Shown here: positions 25,466 through 37,080 of the stretch, one piece after another
How the letters are laid out: every line of letters starts with the position of its first letter
Numbering within the stretch: the first letter of the stretch is position 1
Assembly: GCF_002088275.1 (NCBI RefSeq)
Contig: NZ_AQQS01000001.1
Location: 62,001 to 126,000, forward strand
Direction: 5' to 3'
Origin: Aurantimonas sp. 22II-16-19i
Lineage (GTDB): Bacteria; Pseudomonadota; Alphaproteobacteria; Rhizobiales; Rhizobiaceae
Length of the DNA: 64,000 nucleotides
The notes under the pieces: generated by a model
Told to the model about the DNA's origin: nothing
The model's database searches: none
Seen by the model: the letters and a program-made list of their open reading frames with translations, nothing else
Position numbers and translations under genes: made by a program

Positions 25466-26989
25466 CTACCCGGCGAGTTCGGCAAAGACCTGCGGCAGCA
25501 TGGCGGGCAGATCCTCGGCGATCAGGCCCGGCCCGAAGGCCTCCGCCGCCTTGCCATGCATCCAGACGGCGGCGCAGGCCGCCTCGAAACTCGGCGCCTT
25601 CTGGGCGAGTTGGGCGGTGACGATGCCGGCGAGGACGTCGCCCGCACCGGCGGTGGCGAGCCACGGCGTGCCGGTGGCGTTGATCGCCGCGCGGCCGTCG
25701 GGCGACGCGATCACCGTGTCGCGGCCTTTCAGGACGAGGACGGCGCCGGCCCGTGCGGCCGCCCGGCGCGCCCGGTCGATCTTCGACAGATCCTCCGCGA
25801 CGGCAATGTCGGGGAACAGCCGCTTGAACTCGCCCGCATGGGGCGTCAGCACCAGCGCCGGCTCGCCGTCCAAGCGTGCCGCCGCGGCTTCGCGGACGGC
25901 ACCGAACAACGCCTCCGGCTCGTCCTGGAACGCCGTGATCGCGTCGGCGTCGAGCACCAGCCGCCGTTCGGCCGCAAGCAGCGTCTTCGCATAAGTCCGC
26001 GCGAGGTCGGTCGCGCCGAAGCCCGGCCCCAACATGAAGGCGTTCAGCCTCTCGTCTTCCAGATGCGCCCGCAGTTCCGCCTCGTCCTCGCAGCGCTGCA
26101 GCATCACGGCCGTCAGATGGGCGGCGTTGACCAGGATCGCGCCCGCCGGCGAGAAGACCGTGGCCAGTCCCGCCCCGCCCCGCAGCGCCGCCGTCGCGGC
26201 CATGCGGGCGGCGCCCGTCCGACTGGCCGGGCCGGAGAATACGACGGCGTGGCCGCGGTCGTATTTGTGGCCCGCCTCGCTCGGCAGGGCCAGACGATGG
26301 CGCCACAGCGCCGGAGCGTTGGCGAAGGTCGTGGGCGCGATCCCGGCCAGGACGGAGTCGGGGATGCCGATGTCCGCGACGACGAGGTCGCCGCGATGGG
26401 AACGGCCCGGTTCGAGGAGATGACCCGGCTTGCCCCGGAAGAACGTCACGGTCACGGCCGCCTCGATCGCGCTGCCGAGAACCGCCCCGTTCGCTCCGGA
26501 AATGCCGGACGGCAGGTCGATGGCGATCACCGGCGTCGGCGCTGCGTTCAGGCGGTCCACCAGCGCCGCGACCTCGCCTTCGAGCGGCCGGGCGAGCCCC
26601 GCCCCGAACAGCCCGTCGACGATGAGGTCGAACTCCGGCGGCCGAAATCCGGCGAGCGGGGCGGCGGGACCGTCGTAGCCCGCCGCGGCAATGGCGGCGT
26701 CGCCGGCGAGCGCGTCTGGCGGGACCAGATGGAACAGCCGCACGTCGCACCCGGCCCGCTTCAAGATGGCGGCGACCGCCCAGGCGTCACCGCCGTTGTT
26801 GCCCGGCCCGGCGAGGCAGGCGATTCGCCGGGCATCGGGAAACTTCGCCCGAACCACCTCCGCCACCGCACGGGCGGCGCGTTCCATCAGGACGATGCCG
26901 GGGGTTCCGCCCTCGATCGTGCGCCGGTCGGCCTCGCTCATCTCGGCCGGGGTGAGCAGCGCCGCATCCATTGCCCGGTTTTGCATCAT
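25466..26989 (-). CDS. nnr: Bifunctional NAD(P)H-hydrate repair enzyme
   Basis: Nnr repairs hydrated NADH and NADPH: the N-terminal YjeF domain epimerises the hydrates and the C-terminal ribokinase-like domain dehydrates the S form with ADP. The 507-residue protein has both: residues 1-220 with LAGPGNNGGDAWAVA, and about 230-505 with LTPHAGEFKRLFP, VLKGRDTVIASPDG and GTPWLATAGAGDVLAGIV. I start at ATG 26989, preceded by AGGTGGGA; longer frames upstream look non-coding. It is divergent from glnB, as in several Rhizobiales. Confidence 0.93.
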   Translation of the reverse strand: MMQNRAMDAALLTPAEMSEADRRTIEGGTPGIVLMERAARAVAEVVRAKFPDARRIACLAGPGNNGGDAWAVAAILKRAGCDVRLFHLVPPDALAGDAAIAAAGYDGPAAPLAGFRPPEFDLIVDGLFGAGLARPLEGEVAALVDRLNAAPTPVIAIDLPSGISGANGAVLGSAIEAAVTVTFFRGKPGHLLEPGRSHRGDLVVADIGIPDSVLAGIAPTTFANAPALWRHRLALPSEAGHKYDRGHAVVFSGPASRTGAARMAATAALRGGAGLATVFSPAGAILVNAAHLTAVMLQRCEDEAELRAHLEDERLNAFMLGPGFGATDLARTYAKTLLAAERRLVLDADAITAFQDEPEALFGAVREAAAARLDGEPALVLTPHAGEFKRLFPDIAVAEDLSKIDRARRAAARAGAVLVLKGRDTVIASPDGRAAINATGTPWLATAGAGDVLAGIVTAQLAQKAPSFEAACAAVWMHGKAAEAFGPGLIAEDLPAMLPQVFAELAG

Positions 26990-27149
26990 TGGTCCCACCT
27001 GTTTTATCATCGATTTGCTCTCGAACTGTGCAGAACCTGCCCCGATGGCAGCGATCCCGCCACCTGGCTGGGGGATGGCACTGGCCGCGCATCCGAAATA
27101 TTGTGGGCGCGAGCGGCCGGGGCAGCGAGGTTCCATTGCCCTTCGGTGA

Positions 27150-27605
<456 letters not shown>

Positions 27606-27786
27606 CGCGACCGGACGATCGCCACCGGCCGGTCCGACGGGTTGGACCTCGGACCTGCCGGTTACCGTCGTAACCACGAAGACCACGATGGCGACGAAGA
27701 CCGGGATGGATCGCGAGCCCGCCATGGGCTAACGAGCGGGCGGTCCGGTCTCAAACCAGACGAACTCTCCAAAGGGAAGGAAGGCC

Positions 27787-29196
27787 ATGACGAGCGCCAA
27801 CGAGATTCTGAAGCAGATCAAGGACAACGACATCAAATTCGTCGACCTGCGCTTCACCGATCCGAAGGGCAAGATGCAGCATGTGACGATGGATGCCTCC
27901 ATCGTCGACGAGGACATGTTCTCCGAAGGCTCGATGTTCGACGGCTCGTCGATCGCCGGCTGGAAAGCGATCAACGAATCCGACATGGTGCTGATGCCGG
28001 ATCCGGAAACGGCCTATATGGATCCCTTCTTCGCCCAGGCGACGATGGCCGTCACCTGCGACATCCTCGATCCGATTTCCGGCGAGGGCTACAATCGCGA
28101 TCCGCGCTCGACCGCCCGCAAGGCCGAGGCCTATCTGTCCCAGTCCGGCATCGGCGACACCTGCTATTTCGGCCCTGAGGCCGAGTTCTTCGTGTTCGAC
28201 GACGTGCGCTACAAGGCCGACCCCTACAACACCGGCTTCAGGCTCGATTCGACCGAACTGCCGTCGAATGACGACACCGAATACGAGACCGGCAATCTCG
28301 GCCATCGCCCGCGCATCAAGGGCGGCTACTTCCCGGTTCCGCCGATCGACAGCTGCCAGGACATGCGCTCGGAGATGCTGACGGTCATGGCCGAGATGGG
28401 CGTGGCGGTGGAGAAGCACCACCACGAGGTGGCGGCCGCGCAGCACGAGCTCGGCATCAAGTTCGACACGCTGACCCGCAACGCCGACAAGATGCAGATC
28501 TACAAATACGTCATCCACCAGGTGGCGAACGCCTACGGCAAGACGGCGACCTTCATGCCGAAGCCGGTCTATGGCGACAACGGCTCGGGCATGCACGTCC
28601 ACCAGTCGATCTGGAAGGGCGACAAGCCGGCCTTCGCCGGCAACGAATATGCCGGCCTGTCGGAGAGCGCGCTGTTCTACATCGGCGGCATCATCAAGCA
28701 CGCCAAGTCGATCAACGCCTTCACCAACCCGTCGACCAACTCCTACAAGCGGCTCGTGCCGGGCTTCGAGGCGCCGGTCCTGCTCGCCTATTCGGCCCGC
28801 AACCGCTCGGCCTCCTGCCGCATCCCCTTCGGCCACTCGCCGAAGGCCAAGCGCGTCGAGGTCCGCTTCCCCGATCCGACGGCGAACCCCTACCTCGCCT
28901 TCGCCGCCATGCTGATGGCCGGCCTCGACGGCATCAAGAACAAGATCCATCCGGGCGCCGCCATGGACAAGGATCTCTACGACCTGCCGCCCGAGGAGCT
29001 GAAGGAGATCCCGACCGTCTGCCGGTCGCTCCGCGAGGCGATGGAGAGCCTCGACGCCGACCGCGACTACCTGAAGGCCGGCGGCGTCTTCGACGACGAC
29101 CAGATCGACGCCTTCATCGACCTGAAGATGGCCGAGGTGCTGCGCTACGAGATGACGCCGCATCCGATCGAGTTCGACATGTACTATTCGATCTGA
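27787..29196 (+). CDS. glnA: Glutamine synthetase, type I
   Basis: GlnA makes glutamine from glutamate, ammonia and ATP, the main route of ammonium assimilation. The 469-residue sequence has FDGSSIAGW, the metal-binding [11 protein letters not shown], the [10 protein letters not shown] signature at 265-274 and the [20 protein letters not shown] segment. Tyr398 in DLYDLPPEE is the adenylylation site, so GlnE control is expected. The start follows a GGGAAGGAAGG site. The 181-base gap after glnB contains short inverted repeats and might hold a second promoter, but no clear box is visible. A terminator hairpin follows the gene. Confidence 0.97.
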   Translation: MTSANEILKQIKDNDIKFVDLRFTDPKGKMQHVTMDASIVDEDMFSEGSMFDGSSIAGWKAINESDMVLMPDPETAYMDPFFAQATMAVTCDILDPISGEGYNRDPRSTARKAEAYLSQSGIGDTCYFGPEAEFFVFDDVRYKADPYNTGFRLDSTELPSNDDTEYETGNLGHRPRIKGGYFPVPPIDSCQDMRSEMLTVMAEMGVAVEKHHHEVAAAQHELGIKFDTLTRNADKMQIYKYVIHQVANAYGKTATFMPKPVYGDNGSGMHVHQSIWKGDKPAFAGNEYAGLSESALFYIGGIIKHAKSINAFTNPSTNSYKRLVPGFEAPVLLAYSARNRSASCRIPFGHSPKAKRVEVRFPDPTANPYLAFAAMLMAGLDGIKNKIHPGAAMDKDLYDLPPEELKEIPTVCRSLREAMESLDADRDYLKAGGVFDDDQIDAFIDLKMAEVLRYEMTPHPIEFDMYYSI

Positions 29197-29221
29197 GGCC
29201 GAAGGCTCATCGACCATCGGA

Positions 29222-29250
29222 GGGGCGTCCGCCAGCGGGCGCCCCTTTTT
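29222..29250 (+). terminator. Rho-independent terminator of glnA
   Basis: GGGGCG (29222-29227) pairs with CGCCCC (29240-29245), with an inner CCG/CGG stem after one mismatch and a CCAG loop, and TTTTT follows directly (29246-29250). It lies 26 bases after the glnA stop. Confidence 0.85.
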
Positions 29251-29455
29251 CGTACGCCGCGCACGGTGACGGTGCGGCCCTGCCGCGCCGCAGCGCCCGC
29301 ACGGCAGATTTGCGGGGAAAAACGGCGGCTATCGCCACTCAGGGCAGGCGCCGGGCGGCTGCCAGCCTTGAAGAACATTTCGTGAAAGTGTAGGCAGGGT
29401 CCATGATCGCGGCGCAGCGTGAGACCCCTACGAGCGAACGAGGATTTTCCCACCG

Positions 29456-31480
<2,025 letters not shown>

Positions 31481-31633
31481 CGCGGCCGACGTATCTCGCC
31501 CGTGCAGCGGCGTCGATAGACTTGCGTCCGGTGCCGGAGCCGTGACGCCCACCGGGCATCTGCCGTGTCCGGTCGACGACCGAAGGATGAACCCGTTCCT
31601 CAACGACGGCCGAGCCGTGCAAAGGTGATAACG

Positions 31634-32206
31634 ATGCCTCGCCCAGTCATTTCCAAGATCGCCGGCGTTCTCGCTGCCTCGATGCTTTTCGCAGGCCCGG
31701 CCTTCGCCCAGGATGCCCCGCCCCCTACCGAGCCCCGGGCCGAGCCCCAGGCCGGCGCTGACGCTCCCGAACCGCAGGCCGGCGGCGCCGCATCGCCGTC
31801 TGGCGGCCAGGCGGCCACCTCCTTCTCTGCCGCAGCCGAAGGCCTTTCGCCCCTCGTCCAGGACGTCCAGGTCGTCGGGCCGTGGACCGATGGCGACCAG
31901 AGCGGCGTCTGGCGCACGGTGATGGTCCAACCGGCCGGCGACGACGCTAAGCCGCATTTCTTCATCCAGCAGCTCGATGCTTCCGGTCATGACGGCCTGT
32001 CGCTCCGCTCGACGGCCGAGATCACGGAAATCGCCACGCTCGACGGCCAGATCGTCGGTTACCGCGCCGACGATCCAGGCGAGGCGCAGTCGAACAGCCT
32101 CAGCCTGTTCTTCGAGGTGGTGCCGGCCGATGGCGAGATCAGCGAAACCTACGAGCTGCATTTCACGCCCGGCCAGCCCTACATCTTCGGCCCGGCCTCG
32201 AACTGA
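31634..32206 (+). CDS. Secreted hypothetical protein with Pro/Ala-rich linker
   Basis: The 190-residue product has a signal peptide (hydrophobic stretch about 8-22, cleavage AFA-Q) and then a low-complexity Pro/Ala/Glu/Gly linker up to about residue 62. The mature domain of about 125 residues has alternating hydrophobic and polar residues suggesting beta strands (VVGPWTDGDQSGVWRTVMVQ, then SLSLFFEVVPADGEI and a final ELHF stretch). I recognise no family. The start ATG at 31634 is preceded by AAAGGTG. It probably resides in the periplasm. It follows parE by 153 bases and converges with the hydrolase gene. Confidence 0.75.
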   Translation: MPRPVISKIAGVLAASMLFAGPAFAQDAPPPTEPRAEPQAGADAPEPQAGGAASPSGGQAATSFSAAAEGLSPLVQDVQVVGPWTDGDQSGVWRTVMVQPAGDDAKPHFFIQQLDASGHDGLSLRSTAEITEIATLDGQIVGYRADDPGEAQSNSLSLFFEVVPADGEISETYELHFTPGQPYIFGPASN

Positions 32207-32250
32207 GTCGCTTTCGGCCCGGCGCCGGGCGATGGGGCGCGCCCGGTCGG

Positions 32251-32952
32251 TCAGCCGTCGCGGATCACCGCGCCGGCAGCCCGCAGCGCCTCCGTGAGGA
32301 CCGCCGGCGCTTCCGCCGGCACCATGTGGCCGACGCCCTCCAGCCGCTGCAGCAGAGCCCTTGGGATGGCTGCCGCCATCTCCCCGGATCGTTCCGGCGC
32401 AATGATCCGGTCGCCCGTGCCGGCGATGACGGTCGTCGGCACGCCGATCCCGGCAAGCGTTGCGCGCTGGTCGCGGCGTCCGATGATCGCCGACTGCTGC
32501 CGGGCGAAGGTCTCGGTGCCGATCTCCACCGCCATGTCGACCGCCAGGCGCTCCAGCGCTGCGCGGTCGCCGACGCTGCCGAAGAGTTTGGCGTTGAGGA
32601 GGCGCGCCGCCGCCTCGATGCCCCGCTCCCGCGCCAGGTCGACCAGCCTGCGGCGGGGCTCCGACTGCTCCGGCGCATCCGCCCTCGCCGAGGTGGCGAC
32701 GAGGACCATCGCCGTCACGCGTTCGGGCGCCTGCCGCATCACCTCCAGCGCAACGTAGCCGCCCATCGAGTGGCCGCAGAGAACGAACCGATCGGGAGCG
32801 GTCTCCAGCAGCCGCTCGGCCATCGCCTCGATCGTATCGTCGAGGCGCGTCTCGGCAAAGATGGTTGCACCGGACAGAGCAGCGATCTGCGGCCGATAGA
32901 TTGCTTCGGTCGACAGCAGGCCCGGCACGAGCACGATTTGCGATATTTTCAT
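32251..32952 (-). CDS. Alpha/beta hydrolase
   Basis: The 233-residue protein has the alpha/beta-hydrolase nucleophile elbow CGHSMGG with Ser62, a likely acid Asp in GTGDRIIAPE and the catalytic His in GVGHMVPAEAP. The oxyanion region is near LVPGLL at 8-13. Overall it resembles small carboxylesterases and enol-lactonase-like hydrolases; the substrate is not predictable. I start at ATG 32952, preceded by AAGGTG, and not at an upstream in-frame codon. The gene is divergent from the DEAD-box helicase gene and converges with the secreted hypothetical gene. Confidence 0.85.
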   Translation of the reverse strand: MKISQIVLVPGLLSTEAIYRPQIAALSGATIFAETRLDDTIEAMAERLLETAPDRFVLCGHSMGGYVALEVMRQAPERVTAMVLVATSARADAPEQSEPRRRLVDLARERGIEAAARLLNAKLFGSVGDRAALERLAVDMAVEIGTETFARQQSAIIGRRDQRATLAGIGVPTTVIAGTGDRIIAPERSGEMAAAIPRALLQRLEGVGHMVPAEAPAVLTEALRAAGAVIRDG

Positions 32953-33060
32953 GAAATTCACCTTCAAAAACCAGCAAAGCCGGCCCATATGAGTGGTAAC
33001 GGTTGACTCGGACGACCAGTCGACCTATCGCCCCAAGCACATGGGCTCCCCGTGGCGCAG

Positions 33061-34677
33061 ATGCGCCGAACTCTTGATCCGAAGAGACACGCCAGCTTGA
33101 CACTTTTTTCCGAACTCGGTCTCAGCCCCAAGGTGCTGGCGGCTGTCGAAGCCTCCGGCTACACCGAACCGACACCGATCCAGGCGGAAGCCATCCCGCA
33201 CGCCCTGGAGCGCCGGGACATTCTCGGCATCGCGCAGACCGGCACCGGCAAGACGGCGTCCTTCGTTCTGCCGATGCTGACGCTGCTCGAAAAGGGCCGC
33301 GCCCGGGCTCGTATGCCGCGCACGCTGATCATCGAGCCGACGCGCGAACTCGCCGCGCAGGTCGAAGAATCCTTCACCCGCTACGGCAAGGATCAGAAGA
33401 TCAACATCGCGCTTCTGATCGGCGGCATGTCCTTCGGTGATCAGGACAAGAAGATCGACCGGGGCGTCGACGTCCTGATCGCGACGCCTGGCCGTCTTCT
33501 CGACCATTTCGAGCGCGGCAAGCTGCTGCTCACCGGCGTCGAGATCCTCGTCATCGACGAGGCCGACCGGATGCTCGACATGGGCTTCATCCCGGACATC
33601 GAGCGCATCTGCAAGCAGCTCCCCTTTACGCGCCAGACGCTGTTCTTCTCGGCGACGATGCCGCCGGAGATCACCCGCCTGACCGAGCAGTTCCTGCAGA
33701 ATCCCGTGCGCGTCGAAGTCGCCAAGCAGGCTTCTGCAGCGCTGACCGTGACCCAGCGCCTCGTCGCCTGCGGCGGCAAGGAATGGGACAAACGCGAGAC
33801 GCTGCGCCGGGTGTTGCGCGAAGAAGCGGAAGACCTGACCAACGCGATCATCTTCTGCAATCGCAAGCGCGATGTCGCGACGCTGTTCCGCTCGCTCGAA
33901 AAGCACGGCTTTTCCGCCGGCGCGCTGCATGGCGACATGGACCAGCGCTCCCGGACGGCAATGCTCCAGGGCTTTCGCGACAATCAGATCACGCTTCTCG
34001 TCGCCTCCGACGTCGCGGCGCGCGGCCTCGACATCCCGAAGGTTAGTCACGTCTTCAATTTCGACGTGCCGATCCACGCCGAGGACTATGTCCACCGCAT
34101 CGGGCGCACCGGCCGCGCGGGACGTTCGGGCAAGGCGTTCACGCTGGTCACGAAGACCGACCGGAAATATCTCGATGCGATCGAAAAGATGATCGGCACG
34201 ACGGTCGAGTGGCACGGTCCGACCGTCGCCGAACTCCCCGCCGACACCGAGGAGGACGAGCGTCCGAAGCGCCGCAGCTCCCGCAGCAAGGCTGCCGGAG
34301 AGCCTCGCAGCAAGCCCGCCGGCGAGAAGCCGGAGCGTCGCAGCCGACGCGCCAAGGCCGAGCCGCAGCCCGAGGCGGAAGCGATCGAGCCGATCGAAGC
34401 GGTCGCCGACACGGCTGTGATGGAACGGGCGGAAGCTGGCGAACTCGACGTCCCCGTCAGCGAGATCTCGGACATGCCCGTCGCCACCAACGAGAACATC
34501 GCGCGTTCGGCGGCCCCGAGCTATGCCCGCGGCGGCAACGGATCCGGCCGCAGCCGCGGCAAGCGCGGATCCGAGGGATCCGGCGGCAACTCCCGCCAGC
34601 GCGGCGACGACGGCCAGCAGCAGGTCGGCTTCGGCGACGACATCCCCGCCTTCATGCTGATCGAGACCGGCACCTGA
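33061..34677 (+). CDS. DEAD-box ATP-dependent RNA helicase (RhlE-like)
   Basis: RNA-unwinding enzyme with the full motif set: Q motif (TEPTPIQAEAIP), motif I AQTGTGKT, Ia PTRELAAQ, Ib TPGR, II DEAD, III SAT, then motif V ARGLDIP and VI HRIGRTGRAG. The catalytic core covers about the first 380 residues; the remaining 150 are a low-complexity Lys/Arg/Ser and Glu/Ala tail ending in a Gly/Arg-rich stretch, typical of RNA-binding tails in RhlE proteins. The start is uncertain: GTG 33052, ATG 33061 and TTG 33097 are all possible, none with a strong ribosome binding site. The last would fit orthologues that begin near TLFSELGLSP. Confidence 0.92.
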   Translation: MRRTLDPKRHASLTLFSELGLSPKVLAAVEASGYTEPTPIQAEAIPHALERRDILGIAQTGTGKTASFVLPMLTLLEKGRARARMPRTLIIEPTRELAAQVEESFTRYGKDQKINIALLIGGMSFGDQDKKIDRGVDVLIATPGRLLDHFERGKLLLTGVEILVIDEADRMLDMGFIPDIERICKQLPFTRQTLFFSATMPPEITRLTEQFLQNPVRVEVAKQASAALTVTQRLVACGGKEWDKRETLRRVLREEAEDLTNAIIFCNRKRDVATLFRSLEKHGFSAGALHGDMDQRSRTAMLQGFRDNQITLLVASDVAARGLDIPKVSHVFNFDVPIHAEDYVHRIGRTGRAGRSGKAFTLVTKTDRKYLDAIEKMIGTTVEWHGPTVAELPADTEEDERPKRRSSRSKAAGEPRSKPAGEKPERRSRRAKAEPQPEAEAIEPIEAVADTAVMERAEAGELDVPVSEISDMPVATNENIARSAAPSYARGGNGSGRSRGKRGSEGSGGNSRQRGDDGQQQVGFGDDIPAFMLIETGT

Positions 34678-34685
34678 TCCCTGGC

Positions 34686-34708
34686 GGCCGGTCGTCCACC
34701 GACCGGCC
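34686..34708. terminator. Hairpin just after the helicase gene
   Basis: A perfect 9-bp stem GGCCGGTCG/CGACCGGCC with loop TCCAC lies eight bases after the stop. The following bases GGATCGTCTT are only weakly T-rich, so termination here may be partial. Confidence 0.55.
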
Positions 34709-34822
34709 GGATCGTCTTAGCGACGGGAGGCAGCGGCTGTCGGGGCAGCTGTCACCCTCGGCCCGTCACCCATGACACTGGCCGGTTCGGCCGCCTCGTC
34801 CCCTTTCCTGCCCATCGTCAGA

Positions 34823-34861
34823 GCGCCGCGCAGCCGAAAGGATGCGCGGCGCCTTGCTTTT
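34823..34861 (+). terminator. Hairpin with T-rich tail
   Basis: GCGCCGCGCA (34823-34832) and TGCGCGGCGC (34843-34852) form a perfect 10-bp stem with loop GCCGAAAGGA, followed by CTTGCTTTT. It has the shape of a Rho-independent terminator on the plus strand, about 150 bases after the helicase stop. It could end a long helicase leader-out transcript or a small RNA. Confidence 0.6.
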
Positions 34862-34989
34862 GGGCCGATGCCGCATGGCGCGACTCCAGGTCTCTGGTGG
34901 CGGATGACGTCGGTGCGGCTCTCTCGGACGTTTCTCCGATGATGCGCGCCGCCTCGCGCCGTCGGGGCCCGGCTCTCTCTGCCATAGAG

Positions 34990-35019
34990 AGCGCGAGGGC
35001 ATGGACAGCGCGAGGGCAT
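34990..35019. repeat. Short direct repeat, two 13-base copies
   Basis: AGCGCGAGGGCAT occurs at 34990-35002 and 35007-35019 with a 4-base spacer. The first copy begins inside the inverted repeat 34972-34992 (GCTCTCT/AGAGAGC). It may be a replication slippage product or a protein site; nothing in the sequence decides. Confidence 0.5.
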
Positions 35020-35219
35020 TGCCGCGGCGAACCTGCATCGTCCGGCACATCCTGCTCGCCAGGGGCGGACACGACGCCCGCCGGCTGCGGTTTCAGCTCC
35101 CGCAGGAGGGACGGCAGCGTCTGGAAGGGCTGGACGGCATGAGATCCCGTCCGGATCGCAATCGCTCTCCAGCCGTCCGCTTTCGATCGTGCGGGCCGAC
35201 CGATACGACGGTTACCGGC

Positions 35220-36647
35220 TCAAGCCTGGTCCGGGGGCTCCGGCTCCGCCCCGGCTGAGCCGCCGACGACGATGGCGTCGGACGCTGCACCCATCCGGCG
35301 AAGCTCGGTGCGGGCCTGCGCGGTCATCTCGATCTTCAGATGCACGACGCCGTCCTCGCCATCCTCGCGTTCGAGAACCGTGGCGTTGTCGTAGAGCCAG
35401 GGAAGGAAGCTCATCCCGTCCGGCCGCACCTCGATGCTGACGGCGGTCAGATGCCCGGCGATGCGTTGCTCGATGTCCTCCAGAAGCGCCGCCGTGCCCG
35501 CCCCCGTCACCGCCGAGACCAAGTGGGCCGCGCCCGGATGGGCGAGCGAGGCGCGCGCGACTTCGGCGCGATGGAGCGCATCCTCGTCGAGCCGGTCGAT
35601 CTTGTTCCAGACCTCGACGACATGCTCGGCGTCTTCGGTGTCGACGTCGAGGTCGCGCAGGATCCGCCGCACGTCCTCGGCCTGGGCCAGCGTGTCCGGA
35701 TCGGCAATGTCGCGGACATGGAGGATCAGATCGGCCTCCATCACCTCTTCCAGCGTCGCCCGGAAGGCGGCGACGAGATGGGTGGGAAGGTCCGAGACGA
35801 AGCCCACCGTATCGGAGAAGAGGATCTCGGTCCCGTGCGGCAGGATGGTCTTGCGCAGCGTCGGGTCGAGGGTCGCGAAGAGCAGATCGCGGGCCATCAC
35901 GTCGGCCCCGGTCAGAAGATTGAACAACGTCGACTTGCCGGCATTGGTGTAGCCGACCAGCGCGACGATCGGATGGGGGCGCTTGCGCCGCTTCTCCCGG
36001 TGCAGCTGCCGGGTGCGGCGCACCTGATCGAGCTCGCGCTCCAGCCGCTTGATCTTGTCCTGCAGCTGCCGGCGGTCCGCCTCGATCTGGGTTTCGCCCG
36101 GCCCGCCCATGAAGCCGGCGCCGCCGCGCTGGCGTTCGAGATGGGTCCAGGAGCGGACGAGCCGTCCGCGCTGGTAGTTCAGGTGAGCCAGCTCGACCTG
36201 CAGCCGGCCCTCCTTGGTGCGGGCCCGGCGGCCGAAGATCTCCAGGATGAGCCCGGTGCGGTCGAGCACCTTGGCCTCCAGCTCCTTCTCGAGGTTGCGC
36301 TGCTGGACCGGGGTCAGCGGGTGATCGACGATCACCAGGCCGATCTCCTCGGCGGCGATCAGCCCCTTGAGCTCCTCCACCTTGCCGCTGCCGATCAGCG
36401 TCGCCGGCTGCGGCTTCTGGCCGGACACGATCATCGCCGCGACGATGTCGAGATCGATCGCGCCCGCCAGTCCCACGGCTTCGGCGAGCCGCGCCTCGTC
36501 GCTGCGACGCACGGCCTCGAGCCCGGGCGTCGCCCGGTTCTCGGCCTCGACGCGCTGCTTGAACACCGGCACGAACACCGCCGCCCGCGTCGCCACACGC
36601 TGATGCTCGATCGGACCGCGTGGTCCCTTATCCTGAAACTCCGCCAA
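35220..36647 (-). CDS. hflX: Ribosome-associated GTPase HflX
   Basis: HflX binds the 50S subunit and rescues or splits stalled ribosomes. The protein has the family domain with GGPGETQIEADRR (181-193) and a coiled helix before the G domain; the P-loop GYTNAGKST is at 232-240, DTVGF at 279-283 and NKID further on. The length of 475 residues is normal. The start is a TTG directly after the hfq stop; a GTG at 36596 (about 17 residues later) is an alternative. Coupling with hfq is the classic arrangement. The C-terminus ends in a Pro/Glu tail. Confidence 0.94.
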   Translation of the reverse strand: MAEFQDKGPRGPIEHQRVATRAAVFVPVFKQRVEAENRATPGLEAVRRSDEARLAEAVGLAGAIDLDIVAAMIVSGQKPQPATLIGSGKVEELKGLIAAEEIGLVIVDHPLTPVQQRNLEKELEAKVLDRTGLILEIFGRRARTKEGRLQVELAHLNYQRGRLVRSWTHLERQRGGAGFMGGPGETQIEADRRQLQDKIKRLERELDQVRRTRQLHREKRRKRPHPIVALVGYTNAGKSTLFNLLTGADVMARDLLFATLDPTLRKTILPHGTEILFSDTVGFVSDLPTHLVAAFRATLEEVMEADLILHVRDIADPDTLAQAEDVRRILRDLDVDTEDAEHVVEVWNKIDRLDEDALHRAEVARASLAHPGAAHLVSAVTGAGTAALLEDIEQRIAGHLTAVSIEVRPDGMSFLPWLYDNATVLEREDGEDGVVHLKIEMTAQARTELRRMGAASDAIVVGGSAGAEPEPPDQA

Positions 36648-36896
36648 TCAGGCCTTCCCGCTTTCGTCGACGCCCTCGTACATCTGCACGGGCTGTGACG
36701 GCATGATCGTCGAGATCGCGTGCTTGTAGACGAGCTGGGAATGCCCATCGCGACGCAACAGGACGCAGAAATTGTCGAATGACGTGACGACGCCTGTCAG
36801 CTTGACGCCGTTGACGAGAAAGATCGTCAAGGAAATCTTCTGCTTGCGGACCGTGTTGAGAAACAGGTCCTGAAGGTGCTGTGTCCGCTCTGGCAT
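36648..36896 (-). CDS. hfq: RNA chaperone Hfq
   Basis: Hfq forms a hexameric ring that pairs small RNAs with mRNAs. The 82-residue protein contains the Sm1 motif ([18 protein letters not shown]) and Sm2 motif with YKHAISTI, and the QDLFLN segment of the proximal RNA face. The short acidic C-terminus is typical of Rhizobiales. A GGAC-type site lies about 12 bases before the start. hflX begins at the base after its stop, and in rhizobia the homologous gene (nrfA) controls nifA, which fits the ntr genes that follow upstream. Confidence 0.97.
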   Translation of the reverse strand: MPERTQHLQDLFLNTVRKQKISLTIFLVNGVKLTGVVTSFDNFCVLLRRDGHSQLVYKHAISTIMPSQPVQMYEGVDESGKA

Positions 36897-36944
36897 GCAG
36901 AGATGTCCTTTTTTGCTTTGTGCTGCAGCCTGGTGATAAACGCC

Positions 36945-36967
36945 GTGCCCCCCAACCGGGTGGGCAC
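36945..36967. terminator. Hairpin between trkA and hfq
   Basis: GTGCCCCCC and GGGTGGGCAC form a 9-bp stem with one bulged base and an AACC loop, 114 bases past the trkA stop on the minus strand. There is no T-tract right after it. It could weaken read-through from trkA into hfq or shape the hfq leader. Confidence 0.4.
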
Positions 36968-37080
36968 TTATCCTTTGATACCGCAGGCTTGGGCGGGTTC
37001 GTAGCCCTTGCCTGACGAATCATGACACAAATTTCGCGCCTGCGAACAGCATGGGCACGCGGCGTGCGAAAGTCACGGGG

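Larger units (their letters stand above)
34678..35219. other. Non-coding stretch with several inverted and direct repeats
   Basis: No open frame here has convincing protein character. The stretch contains hairpins at 34686-34708, 34823-34852 and 34972-34992, and a 13-base direct repeat AGCGCGAGGGCAT at 34990-35002 and 35007-35019. Part is probably the 3' region of the helicase transcript; the rest could hold a small RNA, but I see no clear promoter for one. Confidence 0.5.

Noticed and set aside
35001-35258. Plus-strand frame of 85 codons after the helicase gene
   Set aside because: It overlaps the end of hflX on the other strand, has shadow-like composition and no ribosome binding site.
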